DNA of 64,000 nucleotides from Geobacteraceae bacterium (GCA_027404165.1 DAHZCG010000002.1:1-64000), one strand, 5' to 3'. Positions 48,292 through 57,737 are shown, numbered from the stretch's first letter. Numbers and translations are program-made. The notes: generated from the sequence alone by a model not told the origin.

Positions 48292-50082
48292 ATGTCCTTC
48301 ACCGGAGACCTGGCACACCTGCCGATCGTTGATGTTATTCAACTGATACACTCCACCAGAAAATCCGGCACCCTCAGCATTAAAAGCAACAAGGGCGAGA
48401 GCCACCTGGTCTTCAGCGATGGTTATTTCGCCAGCGCAAATCACCTCAACAACAGTGTCCGCATCGGACAGATCCTGGTTGAAAAGAACTTTATTACCCA
48501 CAGCTGCCTGGATCAGGCTCTCATCGAACAACGACAATCCGGCACAGCCCGCAAACCGCTGATAGCAACCCTGATCGAGCAGGGCGCCATCAGCCCCGAC
48601 GATGCCTATAGCGGCTTGGAATGTCTGATAGAGATGACTATTGTCGAAGTTCTCACCTGGAGCAGCGGCACCTTCTCGCTGGATGTGGACAACGTCGTCA
48701 CATGTGACGAGTACCGCTATTTCCCTGAAACCCTGAAACAGGAAATACTTATGAATGCGCAGGCGATCCTGATGGATGCGCTCCGCATTTACGATGAGAA
48801 AATGCGGGACGGCACCCTTGGGGAGATCTTTTTTTCGTCGGCCGAAGCAACCGGCACAGACACACTGGCGAGCGGCAACGCCGGCCAACCCGTCACTGCC
48901 GGCCTGTTGGGCCTGGATGCCCTCGACAGCCTCACAAAAAAGATTCCGGACGTATTTATCGGGCTCAAGGATCTCGATGACGCAGAAGAACATCGTGCAA
49001 TTATAGCGGCTGAACTGGGCAAACTGCCCCCGGACGCCCAGGAAAAACTGTGCTCTCTTCTAACCCGGATTTCCACATCGCCTTCACCGGCTGAAACATC
49101 AGGCGCTGCAGGCAGGTTGACAATCGCAGTGATCGTAATGAGCCGTGACCCATTCATGAAGCACACTATCAGAACCGTCTGCAGACAAAAGGGTTACATC
49201 GTATTCACGACCGATGAGGCCGGCAACCTCGATCTGATCATCGAGCAGTCATTTTCGCGGGACCTACTGCCGCTGCTGATACTCGACGACCCGGCCTTCA
49301 TAGGAAACGGCTCCACACACGAATCCGTAGTATCATTACTTCAACAAAAGCGGGAAAAATACCCCCGGATTTCCATCCTTCAATTGAGCACGTCACGGGA
49401 TGACCGGGTCCTACCTGTTCATGTGCTGGAGGAGGGGACAGAGAGCGTCTTCCCCCGCCCCTGTCTGCAAAACAGTACCGATTCCTTTGTGGCTGACATG
49501 GTCGGTTTTTTACGTTCGTTCAGCTTTGTTATCGAGAAATCGTTCACCCAAGCGGACCGGCAGGCTGCCCGCAAACTAAAGGAAAGCATCATCGCCATCG
49601 GCATGCTCAGAGAACCACCCGAGGTGGCGTTGGAACTTTTACTGTATACTTCCAGCCTGTTCGAACGGAGCATAACTTTTGTTGCCGTGGCAACGGACCT
49701 GATTGCCGAAAAGGGGATCGGCATCAATGCCGGCAAGAGCTCGGGGGCAACCGGCCCCTTGATGTTCAAGATCCCGCTTGGACAGAAATCGGTTTTCCAG
49801 GATACCGTCGAAAAAAGGCGCATGTATTTCGGACTCTGTACCGATGAAATTCTGAAAACACACCTCTACAGCACGATCGGCCCGCCTCACAGCCCAAAAA
49901 TCCTCCTTTTACCACTCATAATGTCAGGAAACGTCCTCGCCCTGATCTATGCTGATTTCGGCCACACGCCGCCAACGCCGGTCCTGACGGAATACCTGGA
50001 AGTAGTCTCGCGCTACGCCGGTCTCGTCCTGGATAATTCACTGTACCGAAAAAAGTTTGATAAATTGACCCAGCGTCCCTAG
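48292..50082 (+). CDS. PATAN (DUF4388) domain protein with receiver-like and GAF-like regions
   Basis: A 596-residue cytoplasmic protein. The N-terminus is a PATAN/DUF4388 domain (MSFTGDLAHLPIVDVIQLIH, then TRKSGTLSIKSNKGESHLVF and FASANHL...VRIGQILVEKNFI), extending to about residue 150. A region at about 280-400 looks like a receiver domain without a clear phospho-acceptor (AVIVMSRDPFMKHTIRTVC). The C-terminal part (about 430-590) resembles a GAF domain. PATAN proteins bind signalling partners and are common beside type IV pilus and motility genes; here a PilT paralogue follows after 36 bases, so control of that ATPase is a reasonable inference. Confidence 0.78.
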   Translation: MSFTGDLAHLPIVDVIQLIHSTRKSGTLSIKSNKGESHLVFSDGYFASANHLNNSVRIGQILVEKNFITHSCLDQALIEQRQSGTARKPLIATLIEQGAISPDDAYSGLECLIEMTIVEVLTWSSGTFSLDVDNVVTCDEYRYFPETLKQEILMNAQAILMDALRIYDEKMRDGTLGEIFFSSAEATGTDTLASGNAGQPVTAGLLGLDALDSLTKKIPDVFIGLKDLDDAEEHRAIIAAELGKLPPDAQEKLCSLLTRISTSPSPAETSGAAGRLTIAVIVMSRDPFMKHTIRTVCRQKGYIVFTTDEAGNLDLIIEQSFSRDLLPLLILDDPAFIGNGSTHESVVSLLQQKREKYPRISILQLSTSRDDRVLPVHVLEEGTESVFPRPCLQNSTDSFVADMVGFLRSFSFVIEKSFTQADRQAARKLKESIIAIGMLREPPEVALELLLYTSSLFERSITFVAVATDLIAEKGIGINAGKSSGATGPLMFKIPLGQKSVFQDTVEKRRMYFGLCTDEILKTHLYSTIGPPHSPKILLLPLIMSGNVLALIYADFGHTPPTPVLTEYLEVVSRYAGLVLDNSLYRKKFDKLTQRP

Positions 50083-50118
50083 TATGAGCGTCAATGTTTC
50101 AGCACCGAAAGGATCGTT

Positions 50119-51192
50119 ATGGACATAAACGTATTGCATCAGATTCTGGATATCGCCTTCCAAAAACAGGTTTCGGACATCCATTTTGAAGTGGATAATC
50201 CTCCTTTTTTCAGGGGCAAGGGCCAACTTATCCGGGCCAAGATGCCTAACCTGACTGCGGCTGACACCGAACTGATCGCTGCCGAGGTGCTGGAACATAA
50301 CGGGCGCCGGCTGAGCCACGATCTGAAGGAGTCTGACGCTTCCTACGCCTTGACCAGTGGCGGTCGCTTTCGGGTCAGTATCTTCCGCCAGAAGGGACAC
50401 TATGGTATTGTCATGCGGGTCATCCCGCCGCATATTGGCACGTTTCAGGAACTTAATATCCCTTCGGTTCTGACCGATATCGCGGAAGCTCCCAACGGAC
50501 TGATCCTCGTTACCGGCCCAACCGGCAATGGAAAATCCACGACCCTTGCCTCAATGTTGAGATACCTGAATGAGAACCATAGTTACAATATCATCACCAT
50601 CGAAGACCCTATCGAGTTTATCTTCAGCTCGCAAAAAAGTTGCGTCATTCAGCGAGAAGTGGGCATAGACACCGACAGTTTCAGTGCCGCCCTCAAAGCT
50701 GCTCTGAGAATGGATCCGGACGTTATCATGGTTGGTGAAATGCGCGACAAGGAGACCATTGACGCCTGCATAAAGGCCGCTGAAACCGGGCATTTGGTAT
50801 TCTCTTCCCTGCATACCAACGGAGCCGTTTCAACAATCAACCGCATTATTGGCCACTTCCCTCCCGAAGCTCAGGAAATCATCAGACAACGACTCGCGGA
50901 CATCCTCGTGGCAACAGTTTCCCTGCGACTCATCAAGGATAGAAGCGGTGAGAACATCCTGCCGGTAGTCGAGATCATGCGCGCCACTACTACCATCCAG
51001 GCTTGCATCCGCGAAGGACGCCTGGATGAAATTGAAAAGCATATCGAAAACGGGGCCAGCCAGTATCACATGCAGACCCTTGACATGCACCTGCTGGAAC
51101 TTTACAAACAGGATAAAATCACGATTGAGGATGCCAAACGCTTGACTCACTCTATGGATTTCGAACGCAAGGTCATGTTCGAGAGCGAATAA
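50119..51192 (+). CDS. PilT/PilU-type retraction ATPase
   Basis: A 357-residue ATPase of the type IV pilus retraction class. The N-terminal PAS-like domain leads to Walker A LVTGPTGNGKSTTLASMLRY, Asp box EDPIEFIFSSQKSCVIQREV, Walker B DPDVIMVGEMRD and the His box TGHLVFSSLHTNGAVSTINR. The C-terminal IQACIREGR is the PilT-type counterpart of AIRNLIREGK. The serine usual in the P-loop (GSGKS) is Asn here, still compatible with binding. It lacks the zinc site of PilB. It is a PilT paralogue beside a PATAN-domain gene; no pilin genes are next to it. Confidence 0.88.
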   Translation: MDINVLHQILDIAFQKQVSDIHFEVDNPPFFRGKGQLIRAKMPNLTAADTELIAAEVLEHNGRRLSHDLKESDASYALTSGGRFRVSIFRQKGHYGIVMRVIPPHIGTFQELNIPSVLTDIAEAPNGLILVTGPTGNGKSTTLASMLRYLNENHSYNIITIEDPIEFIFSSQKSCVIQREVGIDTDSFSAALKAALRMDPDVIMVGEMRDKETIDACIKAAETGHLVFSSLHTNGAVSTINRIIGHFPPEAQEIIRQRLADILVATVSLRLIKDRSGENILPVVEIMRATTTIQACIREGRLDEIEKHIENGASQYHMQTLDMHLLELYKQDKITIEDAKRLTHSMDFERKVMFESE

Positions 51193-51244
51193 CATGCCGT
51201 CACGAAACCGGTAGACGGAAAAACAACTGCACTGCCGATCACAG

Positions 51245-51261
51245 TTGGCACAGCACGTGCT
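51245..51261 (+). promoter_or_regulatory. Sigma-54 promoter of the cytochrome c7 gene
   Basis: TTGGCAC (51245-51251) and GTGCT (51257-51261) put the -24 GG and -12 GC ten bases apart, as in the sigma-54 consensus (first base of the -12 element differs). Transcription would start near 51272, about 70 bases before the cytochrome start. Confidence 0.65.
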
Positions 51262-51341
51262 TTCGATGTGGTGGTAATAAGCTTTTAACAATCAGCCTAT
51301 GCATATAGCGGACTTATTCCAGCTTCCAGAGGAGATACAAC

Positions 51342-51611
51342 GTGAAATGGCTAGTTCCTGTAATACTACTTATAGCAGTATCCTCATTTGCAGATAACGG
51401 CCCGGAGATTCTCAAATTTAAAAATGGTGTCACATTCCCTCACCGGGCACACCAAACGTATCTTAAAAGCGATTGCAAGCAATGTCACAGAAAAGCGGGG
51501 CCTGGCAAGATTGAAGGATTCAGCAAAGACGCCGCACATCGGCTGTGCAGAACGTGTCATGCCATCAGGAGAGCGGGGCCGGCTGCCTGCAGGGACTGCC
51601 ATAAGAAATAA
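51342..51611 (+). CDS. Periplasmic triheme cytochrome c7 (PpcA family)
   Basis: An 89-residue precursor with a signal peptide (MKWLVPVILLIAVSSFA) and three CxxCH heme sites (C45-H49, C69-H73, C83-H87). His34, His37 and His66 are placed as the distal ligands, so all hemes are bis-His. The mature sequence follows the PpcA type (FPHRAHQ, then KAGPGKIEGF and the final CHKK), the c7 electron carriers that shuttle electrons across the periplasm in iron-reducing Geobacter. The GTG at 51342 has AGAGGAGA ahead of it. A sigma-54 promoter precedes it, which suggests condition-dependent expression. Confidence 0.92.
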   Translation: MKWLVPVILLIAVSSFADNGPEILKFKNGVTFPHRAHQTYLKSDCKQCHRKAGPGKIEGFSKDAAHRLCRTCHAIRRAGPAACRDCHKK

Positions 51612-51627
51612 CCACGGGGAGATATGC

Positions 51628-52116
51628 TCAGGAGGGGCCGGTACGTTCAAAACTGGCCTTCATCAATGCAACAAAGGCTTCACGGGTTTCCAGGTCGGAA
51701 ATAGCGGCTGACTGTTCGTCAATGCAGGACAATTGACGGGCGGTTAGTCGTTTTTTGCGTGGCGCTTCCTCAGGAGGCGTCAGCGGCATCAGGACATCAC
51801 TGTTGACCTGTCCTGATCTGAGTACGATCTCTCTGACTACCGCAGCGCCCAGACGTTCATTGAGCTTTTCTATCATCATCCCCTTGAGAAACGTAAGCTC
51901 CTGCTTCCACGGGCCACTGGACACGGCAACGGTGAGCGTACCTTTAATGATACGCACGGGCATTGCCCTGACAGCAATGGCCTTTCCAACAATTTCGGGC
52001 CACAGCCGCCAGATTTCTGCTTCTCTCAAGCGCTCCGCCAACCCTAAGGCCGTCAACTCGACGCGCACCACATCACAGAGCGGCAACGGGAAACGCATTC
52101 TGGGTCGTTTTGCCAT
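51628..52116 (-). CDS. DciA/DUF721 family protein
   Basis: A 162-residue protein of the DUF721/DciA group, whose members load or regulate the DnaB replicative helicase. The KH-like domain is seen in LGLAERLREAEIWRLWPEIV, GKAIAVRAMPVRIIKGTLTV and SSGPWKQELTFLKGMMIEKL. The C-terminal part is basic and variable, as usual. Helicase loading for this protein is inferred from the family. The ATG at 52116 follows GGAGAAGG and lies one base after the stop of a small membrane-protein gene. Confidence 0.8.
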   Translation of the reverse strand: MAKRPRMRFPLPLCDVVRVELTALGLAERLREAEIWRLWPEIVGKAIAVRAMPVRIIKGTLTVAVSSGPWKQELTFLKGMMIEKLNERLGAAVVREIVLRSGQVNSDVLMPLTPPEEAPRKKRLTARQLSCIDEQSAAISDLETREAFVALMKASFERTGPS

Positions 52117-52117
52117 G

Positions 52118-52366
52118 CTACCTTCTCCGGCGACTGACCATGCCGCCTACGATCTGTCCGGCGACTGACCCTCCCAGCGTGAATGGAATAAATTGCCATC
52201 CTATGCCGGCCTTGACACGTGTGAGCACGATGAACGGAATCGGAAGGTGAATCAAAAGAAACCACATGAAAGAATATTTTTTATAGTTCTGTCGCAGATA
52301 ACCGCAGGGAACACTGATAATAAAAGCTAGAATAATGAGTCCAACAACCGCGATCGTCGCTTGCAT
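52118..52366 (-). CDS. Small three-helix membrane protein
   Basis: An 82-residue protein with three hydrophobic segments (TIAVVGLIILAFIISVPCGY; FMWFLLIHLPIPFIVL; FIPFTLGGSVAGQIVGGMV) and a C-terminal RRRR that should be cytoplasmic. It has a strong ribosome site (AAAAGGAG). It is coupled to the DciA-like gene downstream. I do not recognise the family and propose no function. Confidence 0.75.
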   Translation of the reverse strand: MQATIAVVGLIILAFIISVPCGYLRQNYKKYSFMWFLLIHLPIPFIVLTRVKAGIGWQFIPFTLGGSVAGQIVGGMVSRRRR

Positions 52367-52459
52367 AGCTTACTCCTTTTGGGCATAGTAGAAAGTCGCA
52401 TACCATTTGTCAATCCGCATCTGAAGTTACAGGCCATCATATCTATGGAGAACAGACTC

Positions 52460-52738
52460 ATGATTAAGGAAGGTGATTACCTCGCCGTATTCAATTCCGC
52501 CCACCGGGTGATGAAAGCCGAAAACATCCTCAAGTCTCGTGGGCTTTCAATCCTGCTCATCCCCGCTCCCCGGCAGCTGATGACGGACTGCGGCCTGGCG
52601 CTGCGCATTGCTCCGGAGATCAGGGACGAAGTCATGAAAGTGCTGGCCGAGGAACAACTACTACCGGCATTCGTCAACCGGTTTAGTGAAGGCCGATATC
52701 ATAATGAACAGGATCTTTGCGGAGACTCGATACCATGA
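52460..52738 (+). CDS. DUF3343 family protein (putative Se/S carrier-like)
   Basis: A 92-residue protein of the DUF3343 group. The domain reads YLAVFNSAHRVMKAENILKS, then RGLSILLIPAPRQLMTDCGLALRI, with the conserved Cys in TDCGLALR. It is usually found beside yedF in organisms with selenium metabolism, and here its stop overlaps the yedF start (ATGA). The start at 52460 has GGAG nine bases before it; an upstream ATG at 52445 is possible. Proposed roles in sulfur or selenium transfer are not proven. Confidence 0.85.
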   Translation: MIKEGDYLAVFNSAHRVMKAENILKSRGLSILLIPAPRQLMTDCGLALRIAPEIRDEVMKVLAEEQLLPAFVNRFSEGRYHNEQDLCGDSIP

Positions 52739-53313
52739 AGACAATTGACTGTAGAAATCTGACCTGCCCGGCGCCAGTACTCAACGTGAAAAGAGCGCTG
52801 GAAGAGCAGAGCGAGATCCGGGTTATCGTGGATGATGGCGCCGCCCGTGAAAATGTAGCCCGCTTTTCACGCAATCGCGGCTACCAGGTCACCGAACATC
52901 GGGAAGAATCCGATTGGGTGCTTACTATCTGCGGCAGCGCCGCTAAAACCGCCCACACTTCGTTCCCATCCTCAGCCGGCAGCCGCATACTGTTGATAAC
53001 GTCCGACCGTCTGGGAGACGGACCGGAAGAACTCGGCCGATTGTTGATGAAGAACTTTATTCATACGCTTCTCGAAACCAGCGAAATGCCGTCGCGCATT
53101 CTTTTTCTCAACACAGGAATTTTTCTGACCTGCGAAGGGTCTGATGTAGAGGAGGCCCTGGAAAAGCTACAGGGAATGGGTACAGAAATTTTTTCGTGCG
53201 GTGTGTGCCTGGACTTTTTTAAACTCAAGGATAAACTTCGGGTCGGAGCAACAACCAACATGCTTGTCACTGTTGAGAGCCTGCTGACGGCCGGGCAGGT
53301 GATAAAGCTCTAG
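52735..53313 (+). CDS. yedF: YedF, selenium metabolism protein (TusA-DsrE fusion)
   Basis: A 192-residue fusion. The N-terminal TusA/SirA domain (residues 1-75) carries the sulfur-transfer motif in CRNLTCPAPVLNVKRALEEQ (CPxP); the C-terminal DsrE/F-like domain (about 85-190) begins RILLITSDRLGDGPEELGRL and holds a conserved Cys in FSCGVCLDFF. YedF occurs together with selenophosphate-using systems in many genomes. It overlaps DUF3343 by four bases, so both are made from one message. Confidence 0.9.
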   Translation: MKTIDCRNLTCPAPVLNVKRALEEQSEIRVIVDDGAARENVARFSRNRGYQVTEHREESDWVLTICGSAAKTAHTSFPSSAGSRILLITSDRLGDGPEELGRLLMKNFIHTLLETSEMPSRILFLNTGIFLTCEGSDVEEALEKLQGMGTEIFSCGVCLDFFKLKDKLRVGATTNMLVTVESLLTAGQVIKL

Positions 53314-53328
53314 TAATCCAAATAGTTC

Positions 53329-53358
53329 TTGACAGTTTTCATTACCGTACTTTATAGT
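53329..53358 (+). promoter_or_regulatory. Promoter of the ffh-rplS operon
   Basis: TTGACA at 53329-53334 and TATAGT at 53353-53358 (18-base spacer; five of six matches to TATAAT) lie about 120 bases before the ffh start, implying a long leader. Confidence 0.65.
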
Positions 53359-53480
53359 GATCCCCTTTTAGTGCGCCTGATTTATTTATTGCCCGCTGAA
53401 TAAATATATAACATCATGGACGCAGAGATCCCGTTTATCGGGATTAACATATCCCGCTCACAGAGATGATGTAATCCACG

Positions 53481-54842
53481 ATGTTTGACAGCCTTTCTGA
53501 AAAACTTGAATCGGTCTTCAAAAAGCTCCGCGGACAGGGAGTAATGACCGAAGAAAATATCAAAGAAGCCTTGCGCGAGGTGCGTCTTGCCCTGCTTGAG
53601 GCCGATGTAAATTTCAAGGTTGTCAAAGATTTTGTCGAAAGCGTCCGGACAAAAGCCATAGGCGTTGAGGTACTGCAAAGCCTCTCACCCGGCCAGCAGA
53701 TTATCCGGATTGTTCACGATGAACTGATTACCGTCATGGGCGGCGGCAGTGACAACCTTCTCAACCTGTCAGCAAAGCCGCCGGTAGCCATTATGATGGT
53801 CGGCTTGCAGGGAGCCGGCAAGACAACCACCTGCGGCAAGCTTGGCCGGCATCTGAAGGGCCTGAAGAGACGACCACTTCTGGTACCGGCCGATGTATAC
53901 CGTCCGGCTGCTATCGAACAGCTAAAAACAGTCGGTAAACAGCTTGGGCTTGAGGTATTCAACTCCTCACCAGATCAAAAACCGATCGATATCTGCATCG
54001 CAGCCATGCGCTTTGCCGAGCTGAACGGGTATGACACCGTTATTCTTGACACTGCCGGACGGCACCAGATTGACGACTACCTGATGAGTGAACTGGCGGA
54101 CATAAAAACCGCCACACAACCTCTGGAAATACTGTTTGTGGCCGATGCCATGACCGGTCAGGAAGCGGTCAACGTAGCTGCCGGCTTCAACGAACGTCTT
54201 GAAATCACCGGAGTAGTGCTGACCAAACTGGATGGCGATGCCAAGGGCGGCGCAGCGCTCTCAATCAAGGCAGTCACCGGCAAGCCGATCAAGTTCGTCG
54301 GCCTCGGTGAGAAGCTGGATGCGCTTGAGGTTTTCCACCCTGACCGCCTGGTCTCTCGCATTCTGGGAATGGGTGACGTGCTCACCCTGGTGGAAAAGGC
54401 CCAATCCGTTTTCGACGAAAAAGAGACGGCCAGACTGCAGCAAAAGCTTAAGAAGAGCCAGTTTGACCTGGAGGACTTTCTCGCCCAACTCCAGCAGATT
54501 AAAAAAATGGGCTCTATGGAATCGATCATGGGCATGATTCCCGGCATGGGCAAGATGATGAAACAGATGAAAGGCGCCCAACCGAGCGAAAATGAGATGA
54601 AACGGATTGAAGCCATTATCCGCTCCATGACTCCGGGCGAACGTGCCAATCACAGCATCATCAACGGCAGCCGCCGCCTGCGCATTGCCAAGGGCAGCGG
54701 AACAACCGTTCCCGAGATCAACCAGTTGCTTAAACGCTTTACCGAAGCACAAAAAGTCGTAAAACAATTGCAGAAACTTGGGCCCAAAGGGCTCCTCAAG
54801 GGTATGGGGGGACTCGGCAAGGGCATGTTGCCGTTTGGATAA
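53481..54842 (+). CDS. ffh: Signal recognition particle protein Ffh
   Basis: The GTPase that, with 4.5S RNA, targets nascent membrane proteins to FtsY. The 453-residue protein has the N domain (MFDSLSEKLESVFKKLRGQG), the G domain with G1 GLQGAGKTTTCGKLG, DVYRPAAIEQLK, the DTAG motif in VILDTAGRHQID and TKLDGDAKGGAALS, and the Met-rich M domain (MGSMESIMGMIPGMGKMMKQ) that binds signal peptides. The usual residue after DTAGR is Leu; here His. It opens the translation operon. Confidence 0.95.
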   Translation: MFDSLSEKLESVFKKLRGQGVMTEENIKEALREVRLALLEADVNFKVVKDFVESVRTKAIGVEVLQSLSPGQQIIRIVHDELITVMGGGSDNLLNLSAKPPVAIMMVGLQGAGKTTTCGKLGRHLKGLKRRPLLVPADVYRPAAIEQLKTVGKQLGLEVFNSSPDQKPIDICIAAMRFAELNGYDTVILDTAGRHQIDDYLMSELADIKTATQPLEILFVADAMTGQEAVNVAAGFNERLEITGVVLTKLDGDAKGGAALSIKAVTGKPIKFVGLGEKLDALEVFHPDRLVSRILGMGDVLTLVEKAQSVFDEKETARLQQKLKKSQFDLEDFLAQLQQIKKMGSMESIMGMIPGMGKMMKQMKGAQPSENEMKRIEAIIRSMTPGERANHSIINGSRRLRIAKGSGTTVPEINQLLKRFTEAQKVVKQLQKLGPKGLLKGMGGLGKGMLPFG

Positions 54843-54902
54843 CATAAACATTTCATCATTTTCATACAAAATCGCAGAAGTAACAACTCAGGAGGAAACA
54901 CA

Positions 54903-55169
54903 ATGGCAACAAAAATCAGGCTTGCTCGGGCAGGCGCAAAGAAAAGACCTTTTTACCAGGTAGTTGTTGCAGACGAGCGCTGCCGCAGAGACGGCCGTTT
55001 CATCGAGAACATGGGCACCTACGATCCGACGAAGAATCCGGCAGTCGTCAAGCTGAATAAAGAGAAGATTGTCGCGTGGCTCGACAAGGGCGCACAACCT
55101 ACCGATACCGTCAGACAACTTCTGAAAAATGCAGGGATCCTGGACAAGGCAGCCGCTCCGACGGCATAG
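54903..55169 (+). CDS. rpsP: 30S ribosomal protein S16
   Basis: An 88-residue r-protein of normal length. It opens [20 protein letters not shown] and continues [20 protein letters not shown] with DPTKNPA, the S16 signature. The start follows GGAGGAAA. It stands in the conserved order ffh-rpsP-khpA-rimM-trmD-rplS. Confidence 0.96.
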   Translation: MATKIRLARAGAKKRPFYQVVVADERCRRDGRFIENMGTYDPTKNPAVVKLNKEKIVAWLDKGAQPTDTVRQLLKNAGILDKAAAPTA

Positions 55170-55225
55170 CGCCTTGATTCCATCCCGGTCCGCCGGCCAT
55201 TCTACAATGAGCAGAGGATACCGAC

Positions 55226-55456
55226 ATGAAAGCACTTGTTGAAACCATCGCGAAGGCACTAGTCGACGACCCCTCCAAGGTAATGGCAACCGAAGAGATG
55301 GAAGAAGACACTCTGGTCATCAAGCTGACTGTCGCCAAGGAAGATATGGGTCGTATCATCGGCAAGGAAGGCCGCACTGCCAAGGCAATCCGTACGATCC
55401 TCAATGCTGTGTCCACCAAGGGCAACAACAAGGCTATTCTTAAAATTGTGGAATAA
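55226..55456 (+). CDS. khpA: KhpA, KH-domain RNA-binding protein
   Basis: A 76-residue single-KH protein. The RNA-binding GxxG loop is GKEG in MGRIIGKEGRTAKAIRTIL. KhpA works with KhpB (Jag) on many RNAs in other bacteria. It is placed between rpsP and rimM, its usual position; the rimM start follows its stop with no gap. Confidence 0.93.
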   Translation: MKALVETIAKALVDDPSKVMATEEMEEDTLVIKLTVAKEDMGRIIGKEGRTAKAIRTILNAVSTKGNNKAILKIVE

Positions 55457-55978
55457 ATGCGAGACTCGGAAGGGCTGATCCCGGTGGGAAAAATAATTGG
55501 TACCCATGGTATCAAGGGCCAATTGAAAGTGTACTCCTATTCGGGCAACTTCGAAAGTATGAGTGCCGCGCGTTCTGTTGTCTTAAAGTCGGCTGATGGG
55601 ACGCTGCGGGAGTTCACCCTTACAAGCTTCAATGCCAACTCCGGAAAATTCATCATAGGCCTCCAGGACTTTGATGATATTGACCAGGCCAAACCCCTCG
55701 TTGGAAACGAGTTGTGCCTTAAACGTTCTCTTCTGCCGGAACTGACAGACGATGAGTATTACTGGAGTGATCTGATCGGACTGCAGGTCCTCACCGATGA
55801 TGGCACGCTGCTCGGAACAATCGCTGATATCTTTGAAACCGGCAGCAGCGACATTTATGTGGTTCGTGGAACAAGCCGTGAGTACCTGATCCCAGCCATC
55901 GGTGATGTTATCCAACGGGTCGATCTGGTGAGTGGTAGAGTCATCATCACTCCGCTCGACGGTCTGCTCGATTTATGA
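55457..55978 (+). CDS. rimM: Ribosome maturation factor RimM
   Basis: Assists assembly of the 30S head and binds S19. The 173 residues include the N-terminal RimM domain ([20 protein letters not shown]) and the PRC-barrel ([20 protein letters not shown], then [19 protein letters not shown]). The start directly follows the khpA stop and the end overlaps trmD by four bases. Confidence 0.94.
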   Translation: MRDSEGLIPVGKIIGTHGIKGQLKVYSYSGNFESMSAARSVVLKSADGTLREFTLTSFNANSGKFIIGLQDFDDIDQAKPLVGNELCLKRSLLPELTDDEYYWSDLIGLQVLTDDGTLLGTIADIFETGSSDIYVVRGTSREYLIPAIGDVIQRVDLVSGRVIITPLDGLLDL

Positions 55979-56724
55979 AATTTGACATACTTACCCTGTT
56001 TCCCGGGATGTTCTTGGGACCGTTCGATGAAAGCATCATCAGGCGGGCCAGGGAAAAACAGCTCATTGACATTGACATACACAACATCCGCGACTGGGCC
56101 AGCGACCGCCATCAGGTAACCGATGACGCCCCCTATGGGGGCGGTGCCGGCATGGTGATGAAAGTCGAACCTTTGACCGCCTGCATTGAATCCATCAAGA
56201 CGCTGCACCCCGCGTCAACCGTCGTATTAACCTCTCCCCGAGGACGCCGGCTTACCCATCAGGTAGCAACGGAACTGGCCGAACGGGAGGGCCTGATCAT
56301 CGTTTGCGGCCGCTACGAAGGGATCGACGAGCGCGTGCGTACTCTCTGCATTCAGGATGACATCTCCATCGGCGACGTGGTCCTGTCGGGAGGCGAGATC
56401 GCTGCCATGGCTATCGTTGACGCCGTGACACGTCTCATACCGGACGTCCTTGGCAATGATGAATCGGCAGAAAGCGACTCATTCGGTGACGGACTGCTGG
56501 AGTATCCGCACTACACACGCCCTCCTGAGTTCAGAGGGCTGACTGTTCCCAGAGTTCTGCTGTCCGGTAATCATGAATTAATCCGGAAATGGCGGCGACG
56601 CGAGTCATTACGCAGTACAATTGCGCTTCGCCCTGATCTCATGGCAGAACTGGCATTGACAAAGGAAGACCGGAAATTGCTTGCCGAACTGGAGCGGGAT
56701 GATGCTTCTTCCTCCTGCTGCTAA
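55975..56724 (+). CDS. trmD: tRNA (guanine-37-N1)-methyltransferase TrmD
   Basis: Methylates G37 of tRNAs with a G36 to prevent +1 frameshifts. The 249-residue SPOUT enzyme has the N-terminal [37 protein letters not shown], the trefoil-knot parts [23 protein letters not shown] and [14 protein letters not shown], and the C-terminal [18 protein letters not shown]. It overlaps rimM and the next methyltransferase gene. Confidence 0.95.
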   Translation: MKFDILTLFPGMFLGPFDESIIRRAREKQLIDIDIHNIRDWASDRHQVTDDAPYGGGAGMVMKVEPLTACIESIKTLHPASTVVLTSPRGRRLTHQVATELAEREGLIIVCGRYEGIDERVRTLCIQDDISIGDVVLSGGEIAAMAIVDAVTRLIPDVLGNDESAESDSFGDGLLEYPHYTRPPEFRGLTVPRVLLSGNHELIRKWRRRESLRSTIALRPDLMAELALTKEDRKLLAELERDDASSSCC

Positions 56725-57277
56725 TCTGGCCATAGCACTTGTGCACTACCCGGTGTACAACAAGCTCCACGAGGTGGTTACAACAGCACTGACCAATCTG
56801 GATCTGCATGATATTGCCCGTTCGTCCCGAACGTTTGGATTGGACCGATTCTATATCGTAACCCCGTCGAAAGACCAGCAGGCACTGGCTCTTCGGATAA
56901 CGGGCCACTGGCAGACCGGTTGGGGAGCAACCTACAATCCGGACCGTAAAGAAGCGCTCGAAATCATCAGGGTAGTTGACAGCTTGGGGTGTGCTGTGAG
57001 CGATTTTCAGACAGGGTTTGCTGAACCGGTCAAGACGGTTATTACAAGTGCCGGTAACCGTCCGGGAAGCATCACCTGTCAGAATTTCAAACAGTTGCTC
57101 GGCAATGCAGAAAAACCGTACTTACTACTTTTGGGAACCGGATGGGGACTCACGGAAGAGTGCTTTGAAACGGCCGATCTTATCCTTGAGCCTATTGCCG
57201 GTGCTGGCAGATACAATCACCTGTCGGTCCGTTCGGCGGCTGCCATTATGCTCGACCGACTGACAGGAATGCAGTAG
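56702..57277 (+). CDS. SAM-dependent RNA methyltransferase (SPOUT-like, TrmD-linked)
   Basis: A 191-residue protein of a SPOUT-type RNA methyltransferase family often found next to trmD. The N-terminal [20 protein letters not shown], then [20 protein letters not shown], and the C-terminal [12 protein letters not shown] with [16 protein letters not shown] are typical of the knot fold. Its RNA target is not known to me. The ATG at 56702 has GGAG seven bases upstream and overlaps the trmD end by 23 bases; the ATG at 56699 is an alternative. Confidence 0.85.
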   Translation: MLLPPAANLAIALVHYPVYNKLHEVVTTALTNLDLHDIARSSRTFGLDRFYIVTPSKDQQALALRITGHWQTGWGATYNPDRKEALEIIRVVDSLGCAVSDFQTGFAEPVKTVITSAGNRPGSITCQNFKQLLGNAEKPYLLLLGTGWGLTEECFETADLILEPIAGAGRYNHLSVRSAAAIMLDRLTGMQ

Positions 57278-57324
57278 AAACATATATTCGTAACAAAGAG
57301 AGACATAGAGGAGGAATCAAACCA

Positions 57325-57681
57325 ATGAATACCATCGATTTTCTGGAATTTGAACAGATGAAGAAGAACATCACCCCTTTCAAGGTTGGTGATACAGTCA
57401 AAGTGCACGTAAAAATCGTAGAGGGTGACAAACACCGTATCCAGGTTTTTCAGGGCGTTGTTATTGGTCGCCAGAACGGCGGTATTCGTGAGTCGTTTAC
57501 CGTACGTAAAATTTCCAACGGTATCGGTGTTGAGAGGGTGTTCCCTCTCCACTCACCCATCCTTGAGAAGATCGAGGTAATTACCCGTGGGCATGTTCGC
57601 CGTGCCAAACTTTACTACCTGCGTAACCTGCGCGGCAAAGCCGCCCGCATCCGCGAGCGCAAGTACGTCAAAGCTGCTTAA
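57325..57681 (+). CDS. rplS: 50S ribosomal protein L19
   Basis: A 118-residue r-protein located at the subunit interface. The family shows in [20 protein letters not shown] and [15 protein letters not shown], then [20 protein letters not shown] and [14 protein letters not shown] strong ribosome site (GAGGAGG) precedes the start. It is the last gene of the ffh-rplS operon; a terminator follows at once. Confidence 0.96.
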   Translation: MNTIDFLEFEQMKKNITPFKVGDTVKVHVKIVEGDKHRIQVFQGVVIGRQNGGIRESFTVRKISNGIGVERVFPLHSPILEKIEVITRGHVRRAKLYYLRNLRGKAARIRERKYVKAA

Positions 57682-57692
57682 CGTAACGATAC

Positions 57693-57719
57693 AAAAAGCC
57701 CCGCTCTGCGGGGCTTTTT
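57693..57719 (+). terminator. Terminator of the ffh-rplS operon
   Basis: AAAAAGCCCCGC pairs with GCGGGGCTTTTT around a short loop, 12 bases after the rplS stop. The A and T runs make it bidirectional. Confidence 0.88.
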
Positions 57720-57737
57720 GCATATCAGGATCGGCAC

